NCBI GenBank assembly: GCA_002731695.1
Contig: PCCK01000040.1
Span: 1 to 33,512 of the forward strand
From: Porticoccaceae bacterium
GTDB lineage: Bacteria; Pseudomonadota; Gammaproteobacteria; Pseudomonadales; Porticoccaceae
DNA length: 33,512 bases
Direction of reading: 5' to 3'
Shown: positions 1 through 8,466 of the stretch, piece by piece
Numbering within the stretch: position 1 is the stretch's first letter
How the letters are laid out: every line of letters begins with the position of its first letter
Notes under the pieces: model-generated
The model's database searches: none
What the model saw: the letters and a program-made list of their open reading frames with translations, nothing else
What the model was told of the DNA's origin: nothing
Program-made: the position numbers and the translations under genes

Positions 1-31
1 CAGAAATAACGTAACAAAAAAGGAGAAAAGA

Positions 32-3000
32 GTGCGCAATCAGGAAACTGTGTCTTACTCATTGCTAAACCGAGTTCTGCGGTCGCATACTCGGCTGTTG
101 AAACTTTTGACCCTCTCGGGTTTAAGCATTGGTCCATTAGGCGCGCAAGAAAATGTGGATCTATCCGCTATTCAGTCAAAAGACTCGCTTCCTGTCATAG
201 AATCTATTGTGGTTACCGGCTCACTTTTGCCGAAAGGTGACTTCACCTCCAATGCGCCTATCACCACTATTTCTTCGGAAATGTTTGAGATGTCAAATGC
301 TACTAATGTCGAAACTTTAATCAACTCCATGCCTCAGGTCGTCGGGGGAACTGATAGAACCTCTAATTTTGGATTCGGCCTTGCCTCAGCTGAGTTAAGA
401 GGTCTAGGCTCTCAGAGGACACTCGTATTATTGAATAGCCGGAGGTTCGTGCCAAGCATTGCAGACGGCGGTACAGTTGATCTCAACTTCATCCCCATAG
501 GTCTGATAGACCGTGTTGAAGTTCTAACCGGTGGTGCGTCTGCGGCATATGGATCAGATGCTATGGCGGGAGTTATTAACTTTATTCTCAAGGACAACAT
601 AGAAGGCTGGGAAGTGAATTTCGGAAGTGAGGCTACGTTTGACCAGCTTGATGCGGGAATCACAAATTTTAACATCACTAATGGCGGGAATTTCGCTTCT
701 TATCGCGGGACTTACATGGTTCATTTCGATGTAACTAACCGATCAGTGGTCAAGTACTCGGACAGAGAGCTGACGGAAACACGGCTGTTAGACCGATATG
801 ATGAAAATGGTGCTGCGATTGGTTTCCGGAATCAAGGTCTTCAGGATGCATTCGGCGGTACACAATTTCCTGGAACGTCAGATACCGGTTTTTTTGATGG
901 TAGGATCTTTGGACTTCTTGGCAGTCCAGTTGGGTCATTCGGTGAGGGTGGTATCATCCAGCCTCTAGATCCTGCTACCCTTCCCAACCTCAATACTGAA
1001 AGTTCCTTACAACAGGCTCAAAAACGAAACGCCCTCTTAGCAAACTTTACCTTCGACGTGACCGATCAAATGAGTATTTACGGAGACCTTACTTGGAGTA
1101 CTAGTGAGGTGCCCGGCACTATGGGCCCGCCGGCTATAGGATGGCCGTCCAGCCAGACACCATTCTCGATTGATGGAAATCCCTTTGTCGATTCTTCATT
1201 TAAACAGACGCTTGGCAGAGTCTTAGGGACTCGGTATGAACCCATCTCTCAGGAACAACAACAGACTATCCAGACATTACTTGCAAATAATAATTTCTTT
1301 GGACTCGCAGGAGCAATCAATAGTATCGCGGCCTCCATCAGTCCATCGGCGTCTCAAGAATTAAATCGATGCTTTTTGGGTCAGCCAGGCGATATCTCGT
1401 ATTATGCAGGGAATATAGCTGCCGGAGGTTTTCCAGTTCTAATTCAAGATGATAACCAAAACTGTATCGGTGATATTGGCTCTGCAGGATACTACGAGTA
1501 TAACATTCCGGGATGGCTTGGTAGATGGATGTCGGAGATGGATAATACCTCTTGGACAAGTGACTATGAGGTCATACAAATAGAATTTGGAGTAGAAGGT
1601 AGCTTTTCTAATAGCTGGGGGTATGACTTTTATGTCCAAAGGGGAGAGGTTACCAGTGATGTAGTCGTGACTCCCCTCATTAATAACGAAAAGCTTCAGA
1701 GAGCTCTCATGGTGCGCGAAAGTGTGCCCGGGTCTGGCGTTGCTGAATGTATTCCTTCGACTATTGACAATTCACCATGTGTTCCGATAAATATTTTTGG
1801 AGCAGGTAACGTATCTTCCGAAGCGGTCGCTTATATCTCTGAGGATGGAATTCAAACCACCACCAATACTCAGACTGTAATATTCGGAACAATTTCCGGA
1901 AACACAATGGGTTGGTTTGAGATGCCATTTGATGCTGGCCCCGTTGGGGCAGCCTTCGGATTCGAGTACCTGAAAAATAAAACAGAGGGCGCCAGGAATT
2001 CTATTTTGGAGCCTGGTGCTTTTAGCGGATGGCACAACGTCCCCGGTGTTGTTAATGCTCAGATCGATAGCACGTCATTCTTCTCTGAGCTGCTTGTGCC
2101 GCTCGCTAGCGGCCTGCTTGGGATAGATTTTCTTGAACTTGAACTTGGATTTAGAGCATCAGACCACTCTCAAACAGGCAATTCTACAAGTTACAAGACA
2201 GCGATCTCGTACTACCCCACCGAGGACCTGCAAATTAGGGCATCTTATAATGAAGCTTTCAGGTCACCAAGCATGGCCGAGCTCTTTGTGCCTATTGTAT
2301 ACAGAGACGGAGTTAATGACCCTTGCGCTCGCTATTTTTGGACACCTGCGCTGGCTTCTCAGTCCAAGTGTGAGGCAACTGGGGTGCCGCCGGCAAATTT
2401 TGATACTCTAGGCATTGCTGTATTTGCTGTAGACAGAAATTTTGGCGGAAATCCCGATTTGGCTGAAGAAACTGCCGGCACTTTTTCTACTGGTTTCGTA
2501 TGGACCCCATACGATATTGATGGCCTTTCGGTCAGCATCGATTATTTCAATATTGAAATTGAAAACTTTATAGACTTTAATCCATACAGGTACAGGATGC
2601 CCGGTACATCGGGCTTTGTGGGAGAGTGCTATAACCCGCTCAATGATGGTGGTAGGATAGTTTTTGCCTGTAAAAATCTTAAGCGAGACGCCTCTGGGCG
2701 ACTCATAGAGGTTTTTACGGGTTATGATAATATCGGTACGCATAAATTATCTGGTTTTGATATCAATCTGAATTACCAATTCGATCTCTTCGACGGAATC
2801 GCAAACGTTGTTTATGTAGGTACCAAGCTGCGGGAACGTTCGATAGATAGCCGGATTCTTAGCGCGGAAGAATCGAGCTGTCTTGGAACCTTTAATGATG
2901 ACTGCGGTTTGAACACACCCATTCCAGAATTCAAGCATAGAATGACGGTAGACTGGTCTTATGATGCATGGACACATCAGGTTGTTTGGAAGTATCTCTC

Positions 3001-3262
3001 AGCTATCGAGGACGGAGATGACGATACCGATTATGTGACCGAATCAACAGGCGGATATTCCACGCTCGATGCTTCGTCGATCTATGACACCTTCACAGGA
3101 ATTCAATTCGTAGTTGGAGTTAAAAATCTTCTGGATGAGCAGGCACCAATAATTGGAAGTAATATCCAGCTCAACAATGAGGTTGGGTCCACAAACACAT
3201 TCCCATTACTCTACGATGTGTTTGGAAGAACTATATTCGCCAAGATCAAGTTAGAATTTTAA
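32..3262 (+). CDS. TonB-dependent outer-membrane receptor
   Basis: This is a 1076-aa receptor expected to import an unknown ligand across the outer membrane using TonB-ExbBD energy. The N-terminus is basic then hydrophobic, fitting a signal peptide ending near GAQENVD. A plug domain follows at about residues 60-190, with the VVTGS entry, the RGLG and LVLLNSRR segments, and the VEVLTGGASAAYGSDAMAGVINF stretch typical of the family split across about residues 163-184. The remainder is a long barrel domain with the usual late motif IRASYNEAFRSPSMAEL, and the last residue is Phe, as expected for barrel assembly. The start is GTG at 32, chosen because AGGAG lies about 6 bases upstream. The ligand cannot be read from the sequence. 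An Lrp-family gene lies convergently downstream. Confidence 0.93.
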   Translation: MRNQETVSYSLLNRVLRSHTRLLKLLTLSGLSIGPLGAQENVDLSAIQSKDSLPVIESIVVTGSLLPKGDFTSNAPITTISSEMFEMSNATNVETLINSMPQVVGGTDRTSNFGFGLASAELRGLGSQRTLVLLNSRRFVPSIADGGTVDLNFIPIGLIDRVEVLTGGASAAYGSDAMAGVINFILKDNIEGWEVNFGSEATFDQLDAGITNFNITNGGNFASYRGTYMVHFDVTNRSVVKYSDRELTETRLLDRYDENGAAIGFRNQGLQDAFGGTQFPGTSDTGFFDGRIFGLLGSPVGSFGEGGIIQPLDPATLPNLNTESSLQQAQKRNALLANFTFDVTDQMSIYGDLTWSTSEVPGTMGPPAIGWPSSQTPFSIDGNPFVDSSFKQTLGRVLGTRYEPISQEQQQTIQTLLANNNFFGLAGAINSIAASISPSASQELNRCFLGQPGDISYYAGNIAAGGFPVLIQDDNQNCIGDIGSAGYYEYNIPGWLGRWMSEMDNTSWTSDYEVIQIEFGVEGSFSNSWGYDFYVQRGEVTSDVVVTPLINNEKLQRALMVRESVPGSGVAECIPSTIDNSPCVPINIFGAGNVSSEAVAYISEDGIQTTTNTQTVIFGTISGNTMGWFEMPFDAGPVGAAFGFEYLKNKTEGARNSILEPGAFSGWHNVPGVVNAQIDSTSFFSELLVPLASGLLGIDFLELELGFRASDHSQTGNSTSYKTAISYYPTEDLQIRASYNEAFRSPSMAELFVPIVYRDGVNDPCARYFWTPALASQSKCEATGVPPANFDTLGIAVFAVDRNFGGNPDLAEETAGTFSTGFVWTPYDIDGLSVSIDYFNIEIENFIDFNPYRYRMPGTSGFVGECYNPLNDGGRIVFACKNLKRDASGRLIEVFTGYDNIGTHKLSGFDINLNYQFDLFDGIANVVYVGTKLRERSIDSRILSAEESSCLGTFNDDCGLNTPIPEFKHRMTVDWSYDAWTHQVVWKYLSAIEDGDDDTDYVTESTGGYSTLDASSIYDTFTGIQFVVGVKNLLDEQAPIIGSNIQLNNEVGSTNTFPLLYDVFGRTIFAKIKLEF

Positions 3263-3264
3263 TC

Positions 3265-3284
3265 TGCGTGGCTTACGCACTTTT
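3265..3284 (+). terminator. Possible intrinsic terminator after the TonB receptor
   Basis: A perfect 5-bp stem (TGCGT/ACGCA, 5-base loop) is followed by CTTTTG, starting three bases after the receptor stop. The stem and T-run are both short, so this is moderate evidence only. It sits in the 28-bp gap between two convergent genes. Confidence 0.45.
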
Positions 3285-3290
3285 GTTGAA

Positions 3291-3788
3291 CTAACTCGCT
3301 AGGCTCAGCGGGAACGCTGTCCTATCGAGAGCCTTTCGCATGATAAAAGAGGAGGTCACGCCACTCACACCTATGATGCGAGTTATTTTTCCAAGAAGAA
3401 AGTCGTGGTAACGGTCCATATTTGGTACAACCACTTTTAGTTGGTAATCAGCGTCATGGCCTGTGATCAGATAACATTCGAGGACCTCATCATACTGGGA
3501 AACGATGCGCTCGAAATTATCAAACCGCTCCTGTGTGTGCTTATCCATTCGAATATGCAATATAGCTGTCAGATGTAAACTTATAGTCCGCTCATTTAGA
3601 CGTACAACCCAATCTCGAATAACGCCATTCTCCCGAAGACTTTTTACGCGTCGAGAACATGGTGCTGGTGTTAGACCAACTTTTTCGGCTAGCTCTTGAT
3701 TCGATTGACTGCCATCCTTTTGTAATTCCCTTAATATATGTAGATCATAACGATCAAGCTGAAAGCTACTCATACCAACATCTTCCAT
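3291..3788 (-). CDS. Lrp/AsnC family transcriptional regulator
   Basis: This 165-aa protein has the usual two-part Lrp layout. An N-terminal winged helix-turn-helix covers about residues 12-60 (LDRYDLHILRELQKDG, then NQELAEKVGLTPAPCSRRVK and LRENGVI). A C-terminal RAM/AsnC ligand-binding domain covers about 75-155 and includes the GHDADYQLKVVVPNMDRY region. Such proteins form octamers or dimers of dimers and sense amino acids. The gene is divergent from leuA, and the shared 162-bp gap carries GCAAT palindromes, so self-control and leucine-pathway control are plausible. The ATG at 3788 gives MEDVGMSSF. A second ATG at 3773 would remove five residues and equally fits the family. The effector amino acid is unknown. 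Confidence 0.92.
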   Translation of the reverse strand: MEDVGMSSFQLDRYDLHILRELQKDGSQSNQELAEKVGLTPAPCSRRVKSLRENGVIRDWVVRLNERTISLHLTAILHIRMDKHTQERFDNFERIVSQYDEVLECYLITGHDADYQLKVVVPNMDRYHDFLLGKITRIIGVSGVTSSFIMRKALDRTAFPLSLAS

Positions 3789-3813
3789 AAAATTTAATGT
3801 TTGACATTATACC

Positions 3814-3877
3814 GCAATTTTATTGCTCTTTTATCGTTTTATATGCAATATTTAATGTTTAATTGCGTAAAAATTGC
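3814..3877. promoter_or_regulatory. Divergent lrp-leuA control region with GCAAT/ATTGC repeats
   Basis: The gap between the divergent lrp-type gene and leuA is very AT-rich. It contains a perfect palindrome GCAAT-TTT-ATTGC at 3814-3826. A second pair follows, GCAAT at 3845-3849 with ATTGC at 3862-3866, and a further ATTGC lies at 3873-3877. Lrp-family regulators bind such short AT-centred inverted repeats in spaced arrays, so these are candidate operators for the adjacent regulator. A TTGCTT (3874-3879) and TATAAA (3895-3900) pair could be a weak leuA promoter with a short 15-bp spacer. Function is inferred from position and symmetry. Confidence 0.5.
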
Positions 3878-3950
3878 TTTATACTTTTCGACATTATAAA
3901 ACTCTGATTCCAACGCAAGAATAGCAAGATGCGAAAAAAAGGAAGTCGTT

Positions 3951-5615
3951 ATGTTTGATCACAAAAAATATATTCCCTTTATGCCAATTGCACTTCCAGA
4001 TCGATCATGGCCGGATCAGCAAATTCGGAAAGCTCCCGCCTGGTGTAGTGTCGACCTTCGCGATGGCAATCAAGCCCTCATCAACCCCATGGGCGTAGAG
4101 CAAAAAATGAATATGTTTGACCTCCTTGTAAAGATTGGATTCAAGGAAATTGAGGTCGGCTTTCCCTCGGCATCGCAACCAGACTTCGACTTTGTACGAA
4201 AACTAATTGACGAGGACCGAATCCCTGCTGATGTGACCATTCAAGTTCTCACTCAGGCTAGGAAGGAACTGATCGAGCGGACATATAAAGCTTTGAGCGG
4301 TGTCGATCAGGCTATCGTTCATGTCTATAATTCAACATCAACCGTCCAACGTAATCAGGTCTTTACGCTTCCGCCCGAGGGTATTATCAATATTGCGGCC
4401 CAAGGCGCCAAGTGGGTAAAAGAATGCGCGATGCGCCACCCGAGAACTGACTGGGTCTTTCAATATTCACCCGAAAGCTTCACTGGGACAGATAGCACTC
4501 ATGCAATTGATGTTTGTAATGCCGTGCTTGATGAGTGGAGACCAGAGCTCGGGCAAAAAGTCATTCTAAACCTTCCTGCGACAGTTGAAATGTCCACGCC
4601 CAATGTATTTGCCGACCAGATAGAATATTTTTGTCGACATTTAACCAGACGAAAGCATGTTACAATTAGCCTTCATACTCATAACGACCGTGGATGCGGT
4701 GTGGCAGCTGCAGAATTAGGAGTATTAGCGGGCGCAGATCGCATAGAGGGAACCCTTCTAGGCAATGGAGAGCGTACTGGTAATATGGATATAGTTACCA
4801 TGGCAATGAATCTTTACTCGCAAGGCATAAGTCCTCAGCTAGATCTTTCAAATATCGTTGAAATTATCAATGTGATTGAAGACTGTACCAATATCGCCAT
4901 AGCTCCACGCCACCCGTGGGCAGGCGAGCTTGTTTACACTGCCTTCTCAGGAAGTCACCAGGACGCGATTCGAAAATCTATTCAGTATCACAAAGAACAC
5001 AATCAATCATTCTGGAACGTAGCATATCTGCCGATTGATCCAAGGGATATTGGTAGACGTTACGAAGCGGTAGTCCGGATTAATAGCCAAAGTGGTAAGG
5101 GCGGTGTTGCTCTTGTCCTTGAACGCGATTATAACATTGAACTACCGAAGTGGATGCAGATTCAGCTCAGCAAAGTTGTTCAGGCTCAGGTTGAGAGGAC
5201 CTGTCAGGAAATTCCTTCAGAGGATATTAAAGCGCTATATGAAAACTACTTTGTAAAGGTTGACGATCAGTGGCACTTGCAACATTACCACCTGCAGCAT
5301 GACCAGCAACAGGTAGAAGCTCAATTCTCGGTTGGTAACAAGAGTTTAAAAGGTCGAGGCGTCGGTGTGCTTGAGGCTCTTTGTGGTGCACTGAACGAGC
5401 GATTCGGATGTGATATACAGATCTTGCAGTTTGATCAACACGCAACTGGCTCTGGAAGTGATGCCGAAGCGCAAAGCTCGATTAAAGTAAAAGTTGGTAG
5501 TAAATCTTTCTTCGCGACCGCTACCTCCAGCGACTCAAGCGCCGCAGCACTACAAGCACTATTAACTGCATTTTCAAAGACAGATTCAGCCTCTTCTGCG
5601 CTCGGAGTTGCCTAG
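3951..5615 (+). CDS. leuA: 2-isopropylmalate synthase
   Basis: This 554-aa enzyme catalyses the first committed step of leucine synthesis, condensing acetyl-CoA with 2-oxoisovalerate. The N-terminal TIM barrel begins with WCSVDLRDGNQAL at about residues 31-43, giving the catalytic Arg-Asp and metal-binding Asp. The metal motif LHTHNDRGCG sits near 241-250, and GNGERTGN follows. A C-terminal regulatory domain (about 430-545) ends in an Ala/Ser-rich tail. The long N-terminal extension (KYIPFMPIALPDRSWP) marks the LeuA type 2 form, as in actinobacteria and many proteobacteria. GGAAG lies six bases before the ATG. Its stop shares a CTAG with the stop of the opposing oxidase gene. Regulation by the divergent Lrp-family protein is likely but inferred. 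Confidence 0.96.
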   Translation: MFDHKKYIPFMPIALPDRSWPDQQIRKAPAWCSVDLRDGNQALINPMGVEQKMNMFDLLVKIGFKEIEVGFPSASQPDFDFVRKLIDEDRIPADVTIQVLTQARKELIERTYKALSGVDQAIVHVYNSTSTVQRNQVFTLPPEGIINIAAQGAKWVKECAMRHPRTDWVFQYSPESFTGTDSTHAIDVCNAVLDEWRPELGQKVILNLPATVEMSTPNVFADQIEYFCRHLTRRKHVTISLHTHNDRGCGVAAAELGVLAGADRIEGTLLGNGERTGNMDIVTMAMNLYSQGISPQLDLSNIVEIINVIEDCTNIAIAPRHPWAGELVYTAFSGSHQDAIRKSIQYHKEHNQSFWNVAYLPIDPRDIGRRYEAVVRINSQSGKGGVALVLERDYNIELPKWMQIQLSKVVQAQVERTCQEIPSEDIKALYENYFVKVDDQWHLQHYHLQHDQQQVEAQFSVGNKSLKGRGVGVLEALCGALNERFGCDIQILQFDQHATGSGSDAEAQSSIKVKVGSKSFFATATSSDSSAAALQALLTAFSKTDSASSALGVA

Positions 5616-7018
5616 ATAACCCTACCTCTATTCAGAATATTCGCGGGATCCATCGCCTGCTTCAGGGTTTTCATAAGCGCAATCTCGGCGTGATTTCGAG
5701 ATAGACTCAAATAATCCTTTTTGAGCACTCCCACCCCATGTTCTGCCGTGATTGCACCGCCGAATTCACCAATGAGCTCCATAATATCTCGTTCAATGTC
5801 TTCAGCATCGTCTGCTCGATCTGCATACACAACAGCATGGAGATTATTGTCTGCAATATGCCCAAAAAAAAGAGCGTCGATACCCTCATAATTTTCAGCG
5901 AGTTTTTTTAGCAATGCTTTTGAGAAGTCTTCAATCAGATGTATGGGGAGACTGATATCTTGATTTGAAACGATGCCTTTAGAATTTAATAGCTCACTAA
6001 TACCATCTCGAATACGCCAGAACATCTGGGCATCTTGCCGTGATTTGGCAACGAGTGCATCTACAAGGAAACCCGATTCAATTTGGTGGTAAAGTTGACT
6101 TTCGAACCACTCTGCTGATTCTTCAGCACGATTATCTTTATATTCCACTAGGAGATAAAATGGATGTTGTTGCCTGAATGGATCTGTTATCGACGGAAGC
6201 ACTTGCAAAGCACGTCGATAGTAATTCGCCCACATCACCTCAAAACCGGTCAGCCCTCCTCCGAGCCCACGTTTTAGAGCGTTTAGGACTTCTATAGCTG
6301 AGTGGTAATCGTTTGAGGCACAGAGTGCGGTATGCGTTGCTAAAAATTGAGGTTGGAGTTGCAACACCACACGACTTATGATCCCTAAAGTTCCCTCGGA
6401 CCCAATAAATAGTTGCTTTAGGTCATATCCCGAGTTATTTTTAACCAACTTATTCATTGAGTTGACAATCGTGCCATCTGCGAGCACAACCTCTAGTCCG
6501 AGCACAAGCGAGCGCGCCATTCCGTAACGTAGAACCTCTGTACCACCCGCATTTGTCGAAAGGTTACCGCCTATTGAGCAAGAACCTCGCGCCGCTAGGT
6601 CTAAGGGAAGCACTAGCCTATGTTGAAGCGCAGCCTCTTGAAGAACCTGGAGTGGCGTCCCGGCAAGCGCAGAGAGGGTCATCGCCACCGGGTCAAGCTC
6701 CTCAACACCACTCATCAATTCAAGGGAGATGGCGACCTCTTGACTCTGAGGAGTCGCGCCACCGGCTAAGCCAGTCATCCCACCCTGCACCACAATAGGC
6801 CGCCTATGCAAATTACATATCGACACAACTTTTGAGAGCTTTTCCGTTGAATCTGGCCGTAGAAGAGCAGATGGCGCTAAGGATGGAGCAAGACTCCAAT
6901 CTGCGTTGTGCTTGAACATTATGTCTCGCCCAAGCAGCACGTTGCTCCGTCCCAAAACCTGTCTGAATTCCTCTAATACCTGACTTGGGAACTCTTGGCC
7001 GCAAAGGTTTTTACTCAA
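5612..7018 (-). CDS. FAD-linked oxidase, GlcD/D-lactate dehydrogenase-like
   Basis: This 468-aa flavoprotein is of the FAD_binding_4 plus FAD-oxidase C type, which oxidises D-2-hydroxyacids such as D-lactate, glycolate or 2-hydroxyglutarate. The PCMH-type FAD domain spans about residues 45-230, with VVQGGMTGLAGGA and the segment GGNLSTNAGGTEVLRYG near the flavin. The C-terminal substrate domain ends with the characteristic AEHGVGVLKK (about 432-441) and MDPANILNRGRVI. The only in-frame start that keeps the N-terminal helix is TTG at 7018, and it has no obvious Shine-Dalgarno sequence, so the start is uncertain. The gene lies 32 bp downstream of the dioxygenase on the same strand, suggesting co-transcription. 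The substrate cannot be decided from sequence. Confidence 0.88.
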   Translation of the reverse strand: MSKNLCGQEFPSQVLEEFRQVLGRSNVLLGRDIMFKHNADWSLAPSLAPSALLRPDSTEKLSKVVSICNLHRRPIVVQGGMTGLAGGATPQSQEVAISLELMSGVEELDPVAMTLSALAGTPLQVLQEAALQHRLVLPLDLAARGSCSIGGNLSTNAGGTEVLRYGMARSLVLGLEVVLADGTIVNSMNKLVKNNSGYDLKQLFIGSEGTLGIISRVVLQLQPQFLATHTALCASNDYHSAIEVLNALKRGLGGGLTGFEVMWANYYRRALQVLPSITDPFRQQHPFYLLVEYKDNRAEESAEWFESQLYHQIESGFLVDALVAKSRQDAQMFWRIRDGISELLNSKGIVSNQDISLPIHLIEDFSKALLKKLAENYEGIDALFFGHIADNNLHAVVYADRADDAEDIERDIMELIGEFGGAITAEHGVGVLKKDYLSLSRNHAEIALMKTLKQAMDPANILNRGRVI

Positions 7019-7050
7019 GGGGAAATCTACTGCCTATTTTGTAGAGTGCC

Positions 7051-8121
7051 CTACCACTTCCCACTACGATCCTCGAGGCGGTTAAAAGCATCACCGATCA
7101 ATACACCCAGTTCACGATGTTCACCATCCTTGAGATGCACTGCAGGGCGCCCGTGCGCAAAACGGTAATTGCATATCAGCGCAACATCCCCTACATTCCA
7201 TCTGATTGGTATTCCGTAACGGTCATAAACATCGAGGAATTGCTGCTTTTCCGACTCCGTCATCTCACTATCATCCCCATAAGTAAGCTTTAGGGGTCTC
7301 TCATCCGGAGCAAGATGCTGCACCATCGGCCACGTATCAAACCACGTGCTGTCATCAGCCATGCTGCTATAAAGTAAGTTTTTATCCATCTGTGGAAAAT
7401 ATTCAAATGCAGAAATATAATATCGCGTCTTCAAAAGACCATTTTCTCCCCATTCAGCCTGCAAGCCACGCTTTCTGGCTTCGGCAATAGCCTCGTCTGG
7501 GTTATCAGTCAGCATGGACTGTTGCCAATGATTATACACGCCGATGTCCAGTTGATCTTTAAACTGTTCTCGGTCAGTGAGGTTCCGATGGTAACAAAGC
7601 CCCCTCTCTTTTAGTTTTTGTCCGAAAGGCGTCGACAAAAGGTCATCAGTGACTTGTACATTATCTGATACAAAGGTCTCTCCTCCCTCGCTGGGCACTT
7701 TGTATGCTAAAAAACCGAGCATCTTTGTACTAGACCCAATATAAGCCATTTCGTGATGGTAATGTAACCACGCGTCGAGGGGGGCTCCGACCTCGTAAAC
7801 ATTTTTTTGCAGACTTTTCCGCGGATTAGCTCCCCCTTCGTACTTCCTTGTGGTCTTCAATACTTGGGTGGCTATCAACCGCATCGACTCAAGATCATTG
7901 AGCCCGGTATTCACAACATGAACCAAACCAACTCTATCAAACACCTCGCTCATCCTTCTTTCAAGAGCCTGACTTGGGGTGAGAGGACTGATGCCATCCC
8001 TGAATTCCAATGCATCGATAACGAACATTGTTGGATCTATTGCTGGGGTGCCGGTCCACCATTTCGGTTCAGATATATTTTCAAGTGGCGCGAGTGCCGC
8101 TTCGTCAAACGCTGTCTTCAT
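7051..8121 (-). CDS. TauD/TfdA-family Fe(II)/2-oxoglutarate dioxygenase
   Basis: This is a non-haem iron dioxygenase of about 356 aa. The iron-binding facial triad is visible: HHE in LHYHHEMAY gives the His-x-Glu pair, and the distal His is in NYRFAHGRPAV, followed by EHRELGV, which supplies the 2-oxoglutarate-binding Arg. A GETFVSDN segment is also typical of TfdA-like enzymes. The longest reading starts at ATG 8145 (MHDMRALNMKT). I place the start at ATG 8121 (MKTAFDE) because GAGGG sits about eight bases before it, while 8145 and 8136 have no ribosome site. The substrate is unknown. Pairing with a GlcD-like oxidase suggests a small catabolic operon for an organic acid or amino-acid derivative. 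Confidence 0.88.
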   Translation of the reverse strand: MKTAFDEAALAPLENISEPKWWTGTPAIDPTMFVIDALEFRDGISPLTPSQALERRMSEVFDRVGLVHVVNTGLNDLESMRLIATQVLKTTRKYEGGANPRKSLQKNVYEVGAPLDAWLHYHHEMAYIGSSTKMLGFLAYKVPSEGGETFVSDNVQVTDDLLSTPFGQKLKERGLCYHRNLTDREQFKDQLDIGVYNHWQQSMLTDNPDEAIAEARKRGLQAEWGENGLLKTRYYISAFEYFPQMDKNLLYSSMADDSTWFDTWPMVQHLAPDERPLKLTYGDDSEMTESEKQQFLDVYDRYGIPIRWNVGDVALICNYRFAHGRPAVHLKDGEHRELGVLIGDAFNRLEDRSGKW

Positions 8122-8145
8122 ATTTAACGCCCTCATATCGTGCAT

Positions 8146-8466
8146 TTTTCGCGAAGTGTAACTACGAAATCGCTCCGCGACAACTATTATTTTGTCAGGA
8201 AAAAAACCGTAGTAAATTAGAAGCTAAAAAAAGACAAAACCTTAAAAAACTTCCATAATTATCAATTACGTAGTCGCTTGTGAGAAAGTTCGCAAAAAAA
8301 GGAACATTTTTTATTAATTAGCCCGTTTTTTTTCAATATTTTTCAGGACCTTCACTATGGTGCAACTAGTTGTGGTATTTTTGAACACATAAGTGAAGTG
8401 TTGCTCGATGATTATTGTCTTTATTACGAATAACTCTACTAAAGTCACGCTAAAGCAGAAATTAAT
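8146..8466. promoter_or_regulatory. Divergent intergenic region upstream of the molybdenum cofactor operon
   Basis: This gap of about 320 bp lies between the leftward dioxygenase gene and the rightward molybdoenzyme operon, and I find no credible gene in it. It is AT-rich with several A and T runs. Promoters for both directions must lie here, but no clear consensus pair stands out. The only distinct structure is the nested inverted repeat at 8350-8398, listed separately. Confidence 0.5.
8350..8398 (+). repeat. Nested inverted repeat in the molybdoenzyme operon leader
   Basis: CTTCACT at 8350-8356 is matched perfectly by AGTGAAG at 8392-8398. The 35-base interior contains the 10-bp perfect palindrome CAACTAGTTG at 8363-8372. 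It ends 68 bases before the first codon of the operon. It could fold as a leader RNA hairpin or be a protein-binding site. I could not match it to the known molybdenum-cofactor riboswitch. Confidence 0.4.

Noticed and set aside
2408-2743. 111-aa minus-strand open frame inside the TonB receptor gene
   Set aside because: It is a shadow of the receptor barrel coding sequence with no independent support.
8350-8398. Molybdenum cofactor riboswitch
   Set aside because: The structured stretch is much shorter than the known Moco RNA and I could not fit its conserved elements, so only an unnamed inverted repeat is reported.
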